A program made the position numbers and the translations under genes. Positions 1 through 13,000 of a stretch of 64,000 nucleotides of DNA are shown piece by piece. A model generated the notes under the pieces. It was not told where the DNA came from. It worked only from the letters and a program-made list of their open reading frames with translations, and did no database searches. Source of the stretch: Lottia gigantea (taxonomy: Eukaryota > Mollusca > Gastropoda > Lottiidae); the NCBI RefSeq assembly GCF_000327385.1, contig NW_008710347.1, positions 836,720 through 900,719 on the forward strand, written 5' to 3'. Each line of letters starts with the position of its first letter. Position 1 is the first letter of the stretch.

Positions 1-115
1 TTCATTTATGAAAATGGAAATGCTAATACTTATATGAATAGAAAGTAGAGGTGTTCTAATGACTTGGAAAAATACCAGTTTGTCTCACATGTCCATAATT
101 AATTCATAATTGTCT
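1..115. repeat. Dispersed repeat A, copy 1 (cut by window edge)
   Basis: The first ~115 bases match 5875-5985 closely over their length (shared blocks such as GCTAATACTTATATGAATAG and GACTTGGAAAAATACCAGTT), with one short insertion and scattered substitutions. No termini or coding capacity are visible, so the class is unknown. The rest of 116-877 holds AT-rich sequence in which I see nothing recognisable. Confidence 0.7.
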
Positions 116-1199
116 AAATAAGAAGAGAATTTCCAGCAGAATTTGAGTGAGTGACCGATCAAGAAAGATCAAAAAGTCTTTATTTGTTTATCCAGACTGT
201 ACATACATGGACATTTATGATTGTTTAAAGTCTCTTTACTATATGCAATAAGAACATAATGATATGATTAAGAATACATGATTTTCATTAGAAACACCAA
301 TTAATCAAATAGTTTGCTTAATTTGACTCTAAAAAAAAAGGAAACCCATCTTTAAATTAGTTCAGAGTTAAGGAAACAGATTTCTTCCAAAAAAACTTGC
401 TGTAAGAAAATTTTCATCAACCTGAGGAATTGCAATAACTAACGAAGAAAACTTGATATTGATTTAGATCAGTATGGGATAAATCATGTTAAGGAAATCT
501 AATTTGCAAAAAGGAAAAAGCCTATGGCTAAAAAAGCAGAAAATAATTCAAAATAAACAGCTCTATTAAATTCTAATTTTTGGAGATTAGTATCAAGTCG
601 AAAGTTCAACCAAAAAATCAAAGAAAAACATGGATGTAAAACAGATTGAATCATGAAATCAATGATAAGGCAATATTGTCAAATGTTTAGCTTATTCAAA
701 TTTACACTTAGGGCTATATTTACTCATACGTCTGACCTAAATAACCAAACTTTCCCCGACATTTCTAATCAGTCATTTAAATGGAAATGTATACCTTGTA
801 TAAAATATATAAATAATCTCCTCAAATTGTCCAAAAAATTCAGATTATTATATATTGGGCTACTCAAACACTATCTGTTAGAAATTCATTCGCCCTGAAA
901 CCTGACAATATCCTAATGTTAGAGCCATTCCCTAGGGAACTGAATATTTTCAGCTACTTAGCCTACAGCACATAGGACCATACACTACTATATTATTTGA
1001 TTATGAGCTCAATGCTTACAGATGATCTATTTCTGTCCCATTCTGTTTCACTTTCACTTCTGCTTAGAAATTGAACACTAGAAACTGAGTTTCATAACCA
1101 TGAGTGATTACACAACCAGTTGAAGTGTAATTTTGACATGAATTAATGTCATTGTCAAACACTAGGCTTTATTAAGTTTTAAACAAAGACAATACCTAC

Positions 1200-4100
1200 C
1201 TCTATGAATATCTAATTTACCATTTACACCATTATGGTGGTTACCATGACGATCAGCCTGAAAAATTAAATAGATCTTCAATAAACTCTCTTATAAAATT
1301 AAATTTAGCCGTTATAAAATTTGACCTAGACAATTGTTTGGGTTCCCCATGGTTAAACAGATCAGTTCAACTAGGTGTTAACTACTTTATCCAGTAATCT
1401 TCGACTCTTACTAACAACTTAAATAGTTTATCTAAAATAGATGATATTGTTGATATTATTGGCTTTACCAGTTGAAAAAATACTTATTTTCATAACACTT
1501 TTCAGAACTACTATCTGACATTTGGTTTGAATACAATAGGAGACAAAATACACTGACAGAAGAAATTTACAGAGCCTTTTCAAAAACATTATCACAAGAT
1601 GACATTTATGACAAAATCGCAACTATTTGGAAGGGTGTATGTCAAAATCGCCCTGGTTACTTTTTTGCCTTATAAATCTAAGATTTACATTCTGAAAAGT
1701 TTCAACAAGTAAAGCAACTATTCAGCTGACAATATCCTCCTTAAAGTTAACCCTTATTTTGGCTATCACTGCATCAATCTACACTTAAGGCTCATTACAT
1801 GATATTTGTAACCTATGACCCAGTTTCAGACTTTGTATGCACCTGATAAGATATTAACTCAACATAACAAGGGTAAATAAATAATAATCAATTCAAATCT
1901 GAATAAAATACAGATCTTATCTTTCCCAATGTTAAGGTGTGAGCACACAAGCTGTCTTATCGGAGATTTTTGTGGCCCATTAGAGTCTTGAGTAAAATCT
2001 CAGGTGTGTCGATACTTCCTCGACAAGATTATAATATAACAGGATTTATAATGTCGAACAAGTTTGATAATTGTCTCTGATTATTTCATTATATGCATGA
2101 CAGACTGTCATCATCCAATCAGATTCAATTTCCTTTCAATTGCATGCTCCGCACGTGATGATCAACTTAGCGGAAAACGACCGACAAGAGATTTTTGTGT
2201 GCTCGCACTTTAAGTTTACTTCCATAAATGCTCTGAGCTCCAGACTCCATAATTCTGACTTGATATTTCAGAAGGGTGGTTCGAACAGACCCTTAGTTGG
2301 ACTAGGATCTCAACATGTTATCTAAATCTAGCTATGAGCCTGGGTAAAAGACACAAATAAAAAGTTTCAGGAATTGTGCAAATTAAACTTGGCGACAGAT
2401 TTTTGTCTAACCATACTTAAAGTGATACTACGTCTTAGAATGAACATAAAATTTAATTCTCAAGATTGGTCAATATGAGTATATATTCATCAGTGAACTT
2501 ACCTGGTGTCATAAAGTTACAATTTGAAAATTCATATAACTAAGTAATTATTGAAAAACACTTAATCATAATATTAAGCGTTTTTCAATAGTTGATTGCA
2601 TTTTTATTATGTTTTTTGGATTTATCGGATTATATAAGGATCCTATTATGTTATTTATGACACCAGGTATATCTACTGGCTCTTATTGGCTAAGTTTTAA
2701 ATTTTTAAATTTTATGTTTATTTTAAGACGTAGTATCCCTTTAACGAAGAACAGAGACCAAAAAATGAACCGAAACCTTGCCAACCACCAGACATTTTAA
2801 AATAATGGCATTTCTTAGGAAAAAGAAAAATTAACCAGTTGCTAAAATAAATTGTACAAGCAGAGACAGAGTGAGAGGATAGAATAACTGATCTTAAAAT
2901 AGGGCTCTCAAAACCTGAAATAAAACATGTAAAGGTCCAAAATAAATCATTTGAACTAACTTAAAAATGGCAAATATAGCTAAAGTAGGAAGGGGGGAAA
3001 ATGAAATAAAAACCATAAATTTACTAGTGAGTCCATTATTCTGGCAATCCATCTCCATGGTATTTGTACCTAAATTAAACCAGAATAAAGCATAAAATTA
3101 TTTTCAACAAAAGGTGATCTTCTGTTTGTAATTTTCACTCCCTAAAAATTATAAACCCCAAATGAGCCATAGACCTAACTTATTCACGTCTGGTTTTGAA
3201 CACACTGAATGCGAACACATTATATCATCAATTTAAATGATAAACATGGTTCTGGCAGCATGAATCAAGACTGAAATTTTAACTACGGTATATGCATTTA
3301 GTACATGTCTGATGTCGAAACAATCAGGTTTCTTCAATGATATTTTGTTCACTCATGACTCTCGTAAACTGCTTAGATTTCACATGGAAATAGTCATTGT
3401 GATAGAATATGGCCTTGAAATATTTCTAATATTTATTTGCTGTATTTAAGAAAAAAACAACCACAAGTTTTCAATTACAGTCAGTCTACAATCTATAATT
3501 GTGTACCAATTTTTATAAAGAAATAAAAATAATGACATTGGATTGAAGTAACATTTGTGAATAGTTTTAATCATTTCCATGTCAGAAGTTTTCTAGTTTG
3601 TCTCCAGTAGCAGAAAATTAGAAAGCAATAGAAAAACAGGCAATTCAATTAAGTTTATTAGATTAGAATTTGTAGAATGAAATAAGCAGACATTGATAGA
3701 AACCAGCCGTACTGTCGACTGTGGTGTTTTTAACAGTGTTTTTACTGAGAATTATACAGTAAAGCTAGCTTAAAGGCAGCTTTATTACCCAACGTACTGC
3801 GTAAGTACGCAGTTTGACTGGTTCCCGAACGACTTTAGCCTCGATCACAAAGTCGCACATTATCAACTACAGTTTAGTCTGTAAGAAAAGAAAGATAGCT
3901 TGCCAGGCAAGCTTTGATTTGAATAAAAATATTTGGCAGTACAGTAACAATCACCAGTATGAGATAATCAACCATCAGTCATACACTTCTTTGAAATTCT
4001 TGAGGTGATACTGAATAATATTATTATATAATATTTCTACCACATCTATCAAGAATTGTGCCTATTAGAGCGTTTAAATGCTAAAATTTGAATGCATTTT

Positions 4101-7100
4101 CAAGAACAAGGGCAATAACTCATACTAAGAATTTATTTATTTTTCTGATTTTCAATATGGTTAATTTTTGGGTGATAATAAACATTTACACCTAGTTTCG
4201 TCAATGTGTTTACAAGCTAAAAACTGAACACTTTTTTAAGAACAAGGGCAATAACTCATACTCATACAAAACTCATACAAAATCCATCAAGAATTGTGAC
4301 GTGGGCAACACCAATATAAAAATAAGGCAAGACCAGTATGACCCTTATTGACAAACGCGATAAAGCTTACTTTTGCATTTCCATTTTGTTCAAGAACCAT
4401 AATAGTTGGCTGATTTGGCCATTAGAAACAGCTAGATTATAGCTAAACACAGTTTGTATTATCTCTTTTCAAGGTTAACTATTGAGAGAGAGAAATAAGT
4501 TCCGATCAATGATAAACACTAACTGATATTAAGTGCTTCTAGTAACTGAAGTCAAATCACAACAAGATTACTATGTTTAATGTAGAAAATCAATGATCTT
4601 CCTCATAACGTTAAATAGCTTAACTCAAATTATCCATTAAGAATTTTATAAAGTACTCAAACCTATATTTGTATTCACATGACTCTCAAATTATTTTTGC
4701 ATTTCAAGAAAAAAACTTTTTTAGAAAATCAAACTAAAAAACTACAATATGTCTATAGATCACGAACTCCCTGGCTTGAAGTAGACTAAGATATATTTTA
4801 CTCTTATATGCTTCGATGGTGTTTTAATGATTCTTCAAATTATCACATAGAACTCTCAGATAGTAATTTCACCCAAATTATGAAGAGTTCAAAATCATAA
4901 ATTGGTAAAAATTTTCACAGCATAAAGTCTACTTCTGAAAAATTGACTTAAAAAAGACAGATTTGCCATCCATTTGACCGTTCATACCTTAGTCCCAGAA
5001 ACTGGAATTGTTGGCTAAATTTATCAGTAATATGTTTCACAGTTCACTGTTGAAATTTGAGCTTTCAAATCCATGTCTGTCCACAATTATCATAGTTTGA
5101 AAGTTAAAATGATGACTCGTCTTTTCTTGAGACTCTGCCATATTAGAAAAGACATAGAAGTGAAATTTCTAGATCGAAATATTTTTGAAGGGATTATGTG
5201 ATTTTTTGTGCAGTTCTAGTACTTCTGAAGACTATTTACATTTATTCAAGACCCAAATCAACCCCCAAAAATGATGAACAATGGCCTTTAAATACTATTT
5301 TATGAATCAGTGGATGTCAATTGGAATTTAATTCTTTAACATCTTGCAATCTAAAGTCATACTCCACCCAAATAAAATGTGAATTAGGAAGGTGTAATTG
5401 TACAGAGATTATATATGCTGAATTAATCAATTAATGTCATTATTTCTGATAGTAAATGTCAGATATAATAGATCTTAATACATGGGTCATTTGTCTAGCT
5501 AGACATATCAACAATAATAGTTGGTGTAACAAATGTACCAAGGGCTAGGTCTTAAAACATGACCTCATAATTATTTGATCGGAAGATCAAAACCCTAGCT
5601 AGATTGTTGGATAAAATAGTTTACAAATCATTCAATTTTCTACAATAATTTGTCAAAAATACTTTCTTGTGTATAAAGATTGTGATGCTAGTATAACACC
5701 TTTATTAATATATTTTTTCAATTAGACTAAATAAACACTGTTTAAATACCTGGTGTTTTATCAAAAAAAAAACTCTAAAGTGATTTTAGTGGTCCAGTCA
5801 TCTGCCTTGTCCATCAACAAAAATCAATTTGTAAATTTAGTCTAGTAAGATCATTAAAGATGGGTTCCCTTATTTTCATTTATGGAAATGCTAATACTTA
5901 TATGAATAGAAAGTACAGGTGTTCCAATGACTTGGAAAAATACCAGTTTGTTTCACACGTTCAAAATTTATTCATAATTATCATATCTCAGTCAACTATG
6001 GCAATCAAAACTTCAATCCTAACAGCACTAAGAGCCTCCAGCAAATAGTGCCAACATATAAGGGGTTCAAAAGTTTAAATTTAGATAATATATTTTGGTA
6101 AACCATAAGACTTGCTATAAAATTGTGTAGACTATGTAAGCTATGTACCAGGAGATCATTTTAATGAAATAAAAAACAGTCCTGAATCAGCTGAAGAAAT
6201 CTATCTTTCTATCTCATTGGTTATACAGTTAATAAATCGAATTGCTTTTGGCCACTTTCAATAAATATCCACACTAAATTGTATTCCTTTCACATTTATA
6301 CAGTCTTAAAATGGAATTCCTTTTATGAAATTGTTCATAAAGTGGAGAAAAACATATTGAAGCTTTAAGGCTGAAAGAAATTTAATAAGAATAATGGGGT
6401 AGAATTACATTTGGCTGATGATATTGAAGAAAGCTGATTAATGAAAAAATCTCCCAGCTTCTACTTCTATACTAGATTTCTTTCGAAATTTCTTACTAGA
6501 TTGTTTTTCATGTGTGTAATTTGTGTCTATCTTTCTCATAAAAAGGCTGGATTTTTTGTGAATTTCTCAGACATTGCTCTTCCTGTAGCAACATTACAGA
6601 CCCTGTATGCTACAAGCTGTGCACATGATCTCTCAACAGTTAGAATATGTTAATGACGCTGTCCTGGTAATTTTTTTCCCTCACTGCACACTGCGTAGAA
6701 CTGCCTGTCTTCATTAGCCCAATTAGGAGCAGAAGAGACGGACATAAAAATCTTTCATTGATTTCATTTCAGTCTAAAAACAGAATTTCTCAGTTGATAT
6801 AGAGCTCTATCTAGTATCTGTCCATTCTGTCATTTCAAAATGTACATGTATCTGACATCTAGATTGTCTGTTACGCAAGAAAAATTTAATCATTTGAACA
6901 CTTACAATTCGTTTCTGATATAACAGTTCAACCAGATGTCATATTTTCCATTTGAAAAGTGATACAGACAGCTTAATTTGATCTATATTAGCTGGCTAAG
7001 CAAATACATGTATTTAGATGAATGTATTTCTTTCTCAATGACTATAAACTAAAAGAATTTTTTAAATTTTAAAAGAAATTCAACCAGGACAAACCAGATG

Positions 7101-8289
7101 AGATTTCAATCCATCAAGAATAGGACGGTCTATTGTATTGTACAGTTGATTTATTTACTTATTCAGGTAGAGTAGACTGTAAAATAAATAATAAAACAAA
7201 GAATGTTGATTTGAAACTGTCAAATATATGAGAGAAAACAGGTCACTAGACTAAACTATCATCTACATTGTCAAACTGATGATCATGTTAAAGGATTAGA
7301 GAGAAAGGGAAATAGACTGTATTCTAGATTATTTCACCATATAAATCACTGTACGAAGATTGGAAACATGGATTGTACAAGAACAGAAGCTTAAGCCAGG
7401 CCTAAGAATCCTTTAAGGTGCTTCTTAACAATGTCAAGCATGCTATTACAAACTACATACTTATACCTTGACTGCAGTAGCCACTATCTTTATATCACAG
7501 AATGCAGCGATTTGATCGGATGGTTTCCAGTCTAATTAAAACTAGATCAAACTTTTTTTTTTTATTAGCTTTAAGTTTTAATATGGCCACTTTAGTTAGG
7601 GTCTAACGACAGCCTGCGTGAATATATCAATAGGAATCATTATCAAACAAACTTAAATACTACATAGACCTACGTGTGATTGTTGACAATGTCTTGCAAA
7701 TGAACTTCATAGCTCCCTCTTTGCTGTAGGGTAACAGGATGTTGGATTTTAAATTTGAAAACTTATCTAACAATAGTCACAACAGCTAAGCAAACAAGGT
7801 CTATCAGCTAGACCTACCAGTCGGTGGCTTTTATACAGGGGATCTAGCAGGGACTATACCCCACACCCCAGAAAAGAGACCAACACTGCTTTTCACACCC
7901 ACTTTCAAATTTTCACATAGTGATTGCCTCTGCCACACCCCTCCCCCCCTGGAAAATTTTGTGGCCCCTGCTCTGCCCTCTCAGCTAATGTTTCATAGAA
8001 ATCCTACTCAGTTATTTTTCAAATCAATAAAAAATCTTATAACTTCCCTCTTGGAAAGAAATCTTAATACATGTTAGTAAATAATACAAATCAATATATC
8101 AAGTAGTAGTCAACACAGAAACAATTTGTTCAAGATTTCAACTGAATAGAGATCTATAATAACACACTAGATTTTACATACCTTTTTAATATGGTGATTT
8201 TTCCTCTGATGTTTTTCATGGTTTCTCTTACCACCAACACACACATTCGTCACGATTAATACACATAATAATATGCCTAAAACCCTCAT
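1200..8289 (-). CDS. Candidate small secreted basic His/Asn-rich protein (multi-exon)
   Basis: Exon 1 (8289-8182) opens with ATG and encodes MRVLGILLCVLIVTNVCVGG, a textbook signal peptide (short basic n-region, Leu/Val/Ile core, small residues at the probable cleavage site). A strongly basic run rich in Lys, Arg, His and Asn follows, ending in phase 0 at a GTATGT donor (36 codons). Two compatible exons follow leftwards. One is a 39-nt candidate at 4409-4371 (acceptor CAG, donor GTAAGC, 13 codons, phase 0 at both ends). The other is 1257-1200 (acceptor TTTTCAG, donor GTAGGT, 19 codons plus one base, again His/Asn-rich). A short terminal exon at 894-878 giving a stop after five residues is possible but weak; the gene may instead run off the window. 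Composition continuity between exons 1 and 3 supports one gene. The family is unrecognised; it could be a peptide hormone, antimicrobial or matrix protein. Exon 1 is the firmest part and the mini-exon the weakest. It is transcribed away from the PARP gene. Confidence 0.5.
1932..2213. mobile_element. TTAA-flanked MITE (piggyBac-type)
   Basis: TTAA at 1932-1935 and 2210-2213 flanks a 274-bp element. Its ends are inverted repeats: GGTGTGAGCACACAA on the left and AGTGCGAGCACACAA read inward from the right (13 of 15 match). TTAA target duplications are the hallmark of piggyBac-superfamily insertion. There is no transposase frame, so it is non-autonomous. It sits in the putative largest intron region of the - strand gene. 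Confidence 0.75.
2417..2744. mobile_element. Fold-back MITE with TTAA target duplications
   Basis: TTAA at 2417-2420 and 2741-2744 flanks an almost wholly palindromic 320-bp element. The terminal inverted repeats run about 34 bp with few mismatches (outer part AGTGATACTACGTCTTA against AGGGATACTACGTCTTA). Inner arms repeat the symmetry: ACCTGGTGTCATAA at about 2501 pairs with TTATGACACCAGGT at about 2656, and TTGAAAAAC...GTTTTTCAA forms the central hairpin near 2550-2590. Non-autonomous; probably mobilised by a piggyBac-like transposase. Its ends differ from those of the neighbouring 1932-2213 element. Confidence 0.85.
4107..4257 (+). repeat. CAAGGGCAATAACTC repeat, two copies
   Basis: The 15-mer CAAGGGCAATAACTC occurs at 4107-4121 and 4243-4257, each within loosely similar flanks (both preceded by a 'gctaaaa...tgaa' block). 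The same core recurs at 16045, 16188 and 16544. From memory this motif is very common in molluscan genomes. Confidence 0.6.
4955..5290 (+). repeat. Dispersed repeat B, copy 1
   Basis: About 330 bp that align over their length with 48595-48915. Shared anchors are GCCATCC(A/G)TTTGACC, a block around AAATGATGACTCGTCTTT, TTCTGAAGACTATTTACAT and a final ATTCAA(G/A)ACC(C/G)AAATCAA. A shorter piece of the right end recurs at about 9820-9862. No coding capacity or clear termini; class unknown, divergence moderate. Confidence 0.7.
5875..5985 (+). repeat. Dispersed repeat A, copy 2
   Basis: Second copy of the element at 1-115, same orientation. A 62-codon frame across it is not conserved in copy 1, so it is not treated as a gene. 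Confidence 0.7.
7421..7524. mobile_element. Palindromic MITE family P, half copy
   Basis: Matches the left arm of the family seen at 11752, 17878, 20582 and 28561: AATGTCAAGC, then CCTTGACTGCAGTAGCCAC, then TATCACAGAATGCAGCGATT. The right arm is missing. It lies in the putative first intron of the - strand secreted-peptide gene. Confidence 0.7.
7836..7970. repeat. Possible short hAT-like element
   Basis: A C-rich 135-bp block bounded by CAGGGG on the left and CCCCTG on the right, the typical end sequence of many hAT-derived MITEs. Only about six terminal bases are inverted and no 8-bp target duplication is convincing, so this is tentative. Confidence 0.25.
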
Positions 8290-10035
8290 TGTAATTTAAA
8301 TAAATAAAATAATTTCGTTCAACACATCTGACTACGTCCACCTGAATGTCTTCAATCACTATAAATAAATTGTATTACAACGAAGTACATTCACGATGAG
8401 TCCATTTCAGTACGAGGTATATTGATTTTGGCTTCGTCCATTTTGTAGAAGGAACTTAACCAACCCGAAGGGAATGCCTAGTTTACAGACGTTGAGTTGC
8501 AAACAATAAAAGACTTAAAATACAACCATTAATATTGGGATACTTATATAAGTACCTTCTTTTCTCCTTTTCAATTCCCTGCAGGGTAATACGCCATTAT
8601 CTGTATGATATATATGCACAAGAAATTGCACGGTTTTTGAGTCTCAATAGATTATGTGTGGTCTGAAAAAGAAGCCGTTACCTCCCATCACTTCTTAAAT
8701 TTAGAGCTAAGACCTAAACCCTAGGCTTGTTCGGCAAGAATTTCTCATATGAAATATACATTTCAATTATTCAATGATTACATCCTTTATCGACTGAGTA
8801 CAGAAGACTTGCATTTGTCAGAGTAAAAAAAAAAAAGGGGGGGGTCGTGAACTAGCAATATAATCGTCTCTTGTACGCCGCATTGTTTTCGCTTGGATAA
8901 AAAAGACTAGAAAGGATTGTATAATTATTTGGCTGTTTAGTGAATAATTTCGAACAAGTCGGGTCACAAGTGAGTATCTGACACTCTATGTAAAGCTTTA
9001 ACATATCTATGTCAAATTGCGTCACGGTCATTATATTTCCTGATTCCCAATCTCGAAGAACTTTTCACTCCAAGCACCTCGCGAACCAAATTAAGCCAAC
9101 TCTTTATTCCCCGGTGACACCACCCACCCAAATGAAGAACCAGGGAGATCAAAATTTAACAATTAATTGGCAACAGTTATAATCAAACCATCGACCAAAA
9201 AGACAACATTTTGGCACATTCTACAGAGAAATTTCAATTTTATGTTTATTTTTTATCCAACAATGCAATTTAAAGCGTCCCAGATATTTCTCAATAATCC
9301 ACTAAGGTGGTTTACAGGTACCTCTGATTGGAAACTAGGGTAGGCTACTTAGTGATTGTGACGTAAACTCGATTCTTACAAAATAATAGAGATGCGTATG
9401 ATTTTAGATTGTTTCGTCACGTCACTGGGACACAACTAACATATTAATACAGTTTAATACAAATCACGTGCCAACATACAATTTAAAGGTATATATCCCT
9501 ATTTTACGGGAAAATTGTGTTTGTAGAAGAATTGTCTCCGATACTCTATACTGTATTGGAACGAAAGGTAATCAATTTCTTTCAATATTAAAGATACATT
9601 CTCTCAAATTTTCCCTCCACAAATCTCAAACAAGTCTTTGTTCTTAATGAAGGGAAAAAACGAATCCTACATTTAAAAGATATGATAGACTTTCCTCATT
9701 AGAATGGAAATATCCGCAGCATTCTAGTCTGAGTCTTTTCTAAAAAATTATCGAACGTTTAAAAAAATCAAAACAAAACAAAGTAGGCTACAATAGCGGT
9801 TTATATGGAGGACTATTATATATATTTACATATATTCAAGACCAAAATCAACCCCCTAAAATTGCGGATCTTTACTTTACTATTTGTATAAACTTACACA
9901 TATTTCAATGAAGGTTAACTAGCTTTAAATTTGTAAATGAAAAAACAGAAATCCCCCAATATTCAGGCTATCGATCCGTTAAAACATAAATAAGTGGACG
10001 GTAATGTGAATAGATTGTCATCGTTTTACTTACAG
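8290..10035. promoter_or_regulatory. Intergenic region between divergent genes
   Basis: About 1.7 kb separates the - strand secreted-peptide exon from the PARP coding start, so promoters for both should lie here. It contains a homopolymer A/G run near 8826-8845, a fragment of dispersed repeat B at about 9820-9862, and a probable 3' splice site at 10034-10035 (ACTTACAG) just before the PARP start codon, which implies an upstream untranslated exon. I see no TATA box or start site that can be called with confidence. Confidence 0.4.
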
Positions 10036-10045
10036 ATAGAAAATC

Positions 10046-13000
10046 ATGGCAGATGAAGAAACTATGTTACAAGAGGTCATGCAGATCATTTTGGAAGAAA
10101 ATGATGATAGCATGTATTTTTGGGAAATCAAACAAAATTATACTGGACAATTGCCCCTAAAACTATACACGATCAAGTCCTATCCGTTTCTGTTTGAGAT
10201 TTCTCAAGATAGACGTGGTCACATAGTAACCATTGTGGCTCAAACCAAAATCTGCCCAGATTATTCAACACCATCGGGATGTCAGCACGGTAATTGTTGG
10301 ATGTTTCATATATGTAAATTCTACATTCTATCGAAGTCATGCTTTCACAAATCGTGTCGTTTTGGTCACTCGTTGAAATCAGAACACAACAGGCAGCTTT
10401 TAAGATTGATGTCGTTAGACCATCATTATATAACTAAAAATCAACTTAGAATGTTGTTTCGGCGTCTATCATGTAGGACTAGAGGGTCCGTACCAGTTCC
10501 ATGTAATCAATATAATTGGAAGAACTCGTGTAAAAGAGATGACAAATGCCATAACCTTCATATCTGTAAATATTTACTCCTGGGTGGTTGCAAATATGGA
10601 GATGAGTGCAACAAGAATCATAGTATCTACTCCGAAAATGTGGAGTTCGCTTTGAACAGATACGGCATTACTGTTCCAAGTAAAAACAACTCTGATGAAG
10701 ATTATGACGATGAATACGATTATGATGAAGAATATGGCGATGATGATGATGATACTGATGATGATGATGATGATACTACTGCAACTACTAGTGATGATGA
10801 TGATGATACTACCACTTCTGATGATGATGATACAAGTGATGATGTTGAGGAGTCCGAAGAGGAATCATTGATAAAAACTTTAATCGAAATTTACATTGAT
10901 AACAACATTACACTAGAAAGTTTAAGAGCTGAAACCTTTATGGAATTAAAGCTGATCAATAACGCTGGACCTTCTTGTCCACCACAAGAGAATGATGTTG
11001 GTGATGTCCATAAAGTCTATAAAAGACAATCTAAAACCATTCTGTTATTTGAATTCCAACCTTCATATAACATTTGTATCTACTACTTGGGAGGGTCTTG
11101 TCGATTCAAAGAGCGATGTCGAAATATTCATGTGGAATCATCGTACCAATGGCAATGGATTCCTGATAGTTCTAGAGGTGACGAGTGGGAAAATCTGCCC
11201 ACAGGAATTAATCATGATTTTGAAATATGTTATTGTAATCTACAAGAATTGATAAGTTTTCTGTCTCCAGACACGTGAGTTATTTTTCAGAATATTTCAC
11301 CTAACAGTTTGTGTTTTTTTCACGAGTTGTTAAAATATTGCTCAGCCAAACTTGGCTTGTGACAAGAATGTCTTCAAACAAGATATGCTTCTGAAGCCTG
11401 ATCATATATATACTATTTTTACTGTCTCTACACCAGCCGACATCTGTCCAAAAAACTGTCAGAGGCTGAAATAGAGACAGATGTTTCGGTCTAGTATGTG
11501 CACATTGTGCTCATGTTGAGCCAAAACAGGCTTTCCTACTAACAAAAGTGGTAGGCAATAGGCATGTTCGTTGGCATCTTCACAAGCTTCTTCAAGCTTT
11601 ATTGGTTGGTAGATGACAAGTTACCGTTCGTTGAGATCTCTAACTAGGTATAGTTGTTGGTAGTCGTAGTAGTTTGATTGATTCAATTTGGACGATTCTG
11701 TGTTGTTTGTTTGGTTGTTGATAACTCGTGAGATCTGGTACGACCGAATGACAAATATCAAGCTATTACGAACATTGACTGCGATAGCCACCTTTATTGT
11801 ATCACAGAATGCAGCGATTGGTTGGATTGTACGACATAGTATAGCCAAACAGACCCCTCGACAAAAGGAATGTAAAAATTGTGACTTTTGATTTACAGAC
11901 TTTCTGTCGAAGGCTCTGATGGACTGTATTCACTAACGTACAATCATACCGAATCGATGCATTTATTGGCACTTCTGTGCTACAAGAAAGGTTGTCATTG
12001 CAGTTAATGTATAAGACCTCAGTGCGTAATAGCTTGACATTGTGAAGATGATTCGTTTGTGAAGCCCTTGTTTTGTTGGTGAACTCACCATTTACCAGAG
12101 AGAGATCTAACGGCTACTAAAGGCTATATTTTTGTTATTTTACATCCAACAGTAAATCTGAAATTTTTACTCAATAAAACTACAATTCATTTGAATCATG
12201 ATGTTTATCAAATGCAGGTTGATACAGAATTGATATTTCTTCCTCTTCAGGGGAATTACATATTCCATTGATTTAGACTATTTAGAAGAAAATGATGTTG
12301 GATTTCGCCGCGTTGCAACAGTGGATTTAACGCCAGGTACTAGTTTGTTCTGTAAACCATGGGCCACAAAATGGATTTGGTACTGGTTAGACAATGATGG
12401 AAAATGGATAGAATATGGACAAAAGGTATATAAGTATGCAAACTGTATCTAATTTGAGGAACTTTCGTTTGAAATGCCAAACCTAACCCTTCCAATTTAT
12501 ATATGAATAAAAAGAGTTCTAAAATGTTGGTAATTATGCCTGAATGGGCACAGTTATACATTTTATTAGACTATTAATTTCGCCTGAATGAGGCCACAAT
12601 GATTGATATTATTTAGCAACAAAATAATATTTTCATTATAAAACGTATTTGAAAGAGTTGTTCGGTTGTTTTAGGAAGTCTCCGAATATATGCTCTGTAT
12701 GAATATGTTTGCGTATCTTATCATGTCTTGTAATCTATTTCTACTGTATTTGAATAGGGTTCTCTTGGTCATTTTGCTACCGTCATATCACAAGATATTG
12801 AAACAGCTTATAATGAAAATGTAGACTTTAGTTTCACTACACAAGATACAGAAAGGAGAGAGGAAGATCACCAAAGGTACATCTTAGATTTTAATAGAAT
12901 GAAGCAAATTAATGCTAAGTATGGAACACAGAGAAAGATAAAAAGAAGACCCGAGTTTGTTGACGACTCTGTTATACAGAAACGGTAAATACAGTTTAAT

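Noticed and set aside
10992-11252. 86-codon + strand frame inside PARP exon 1
   Set aside because: Out-of-frame shadow of the exon encoding the fifth CCCH finger and first WWE domain.
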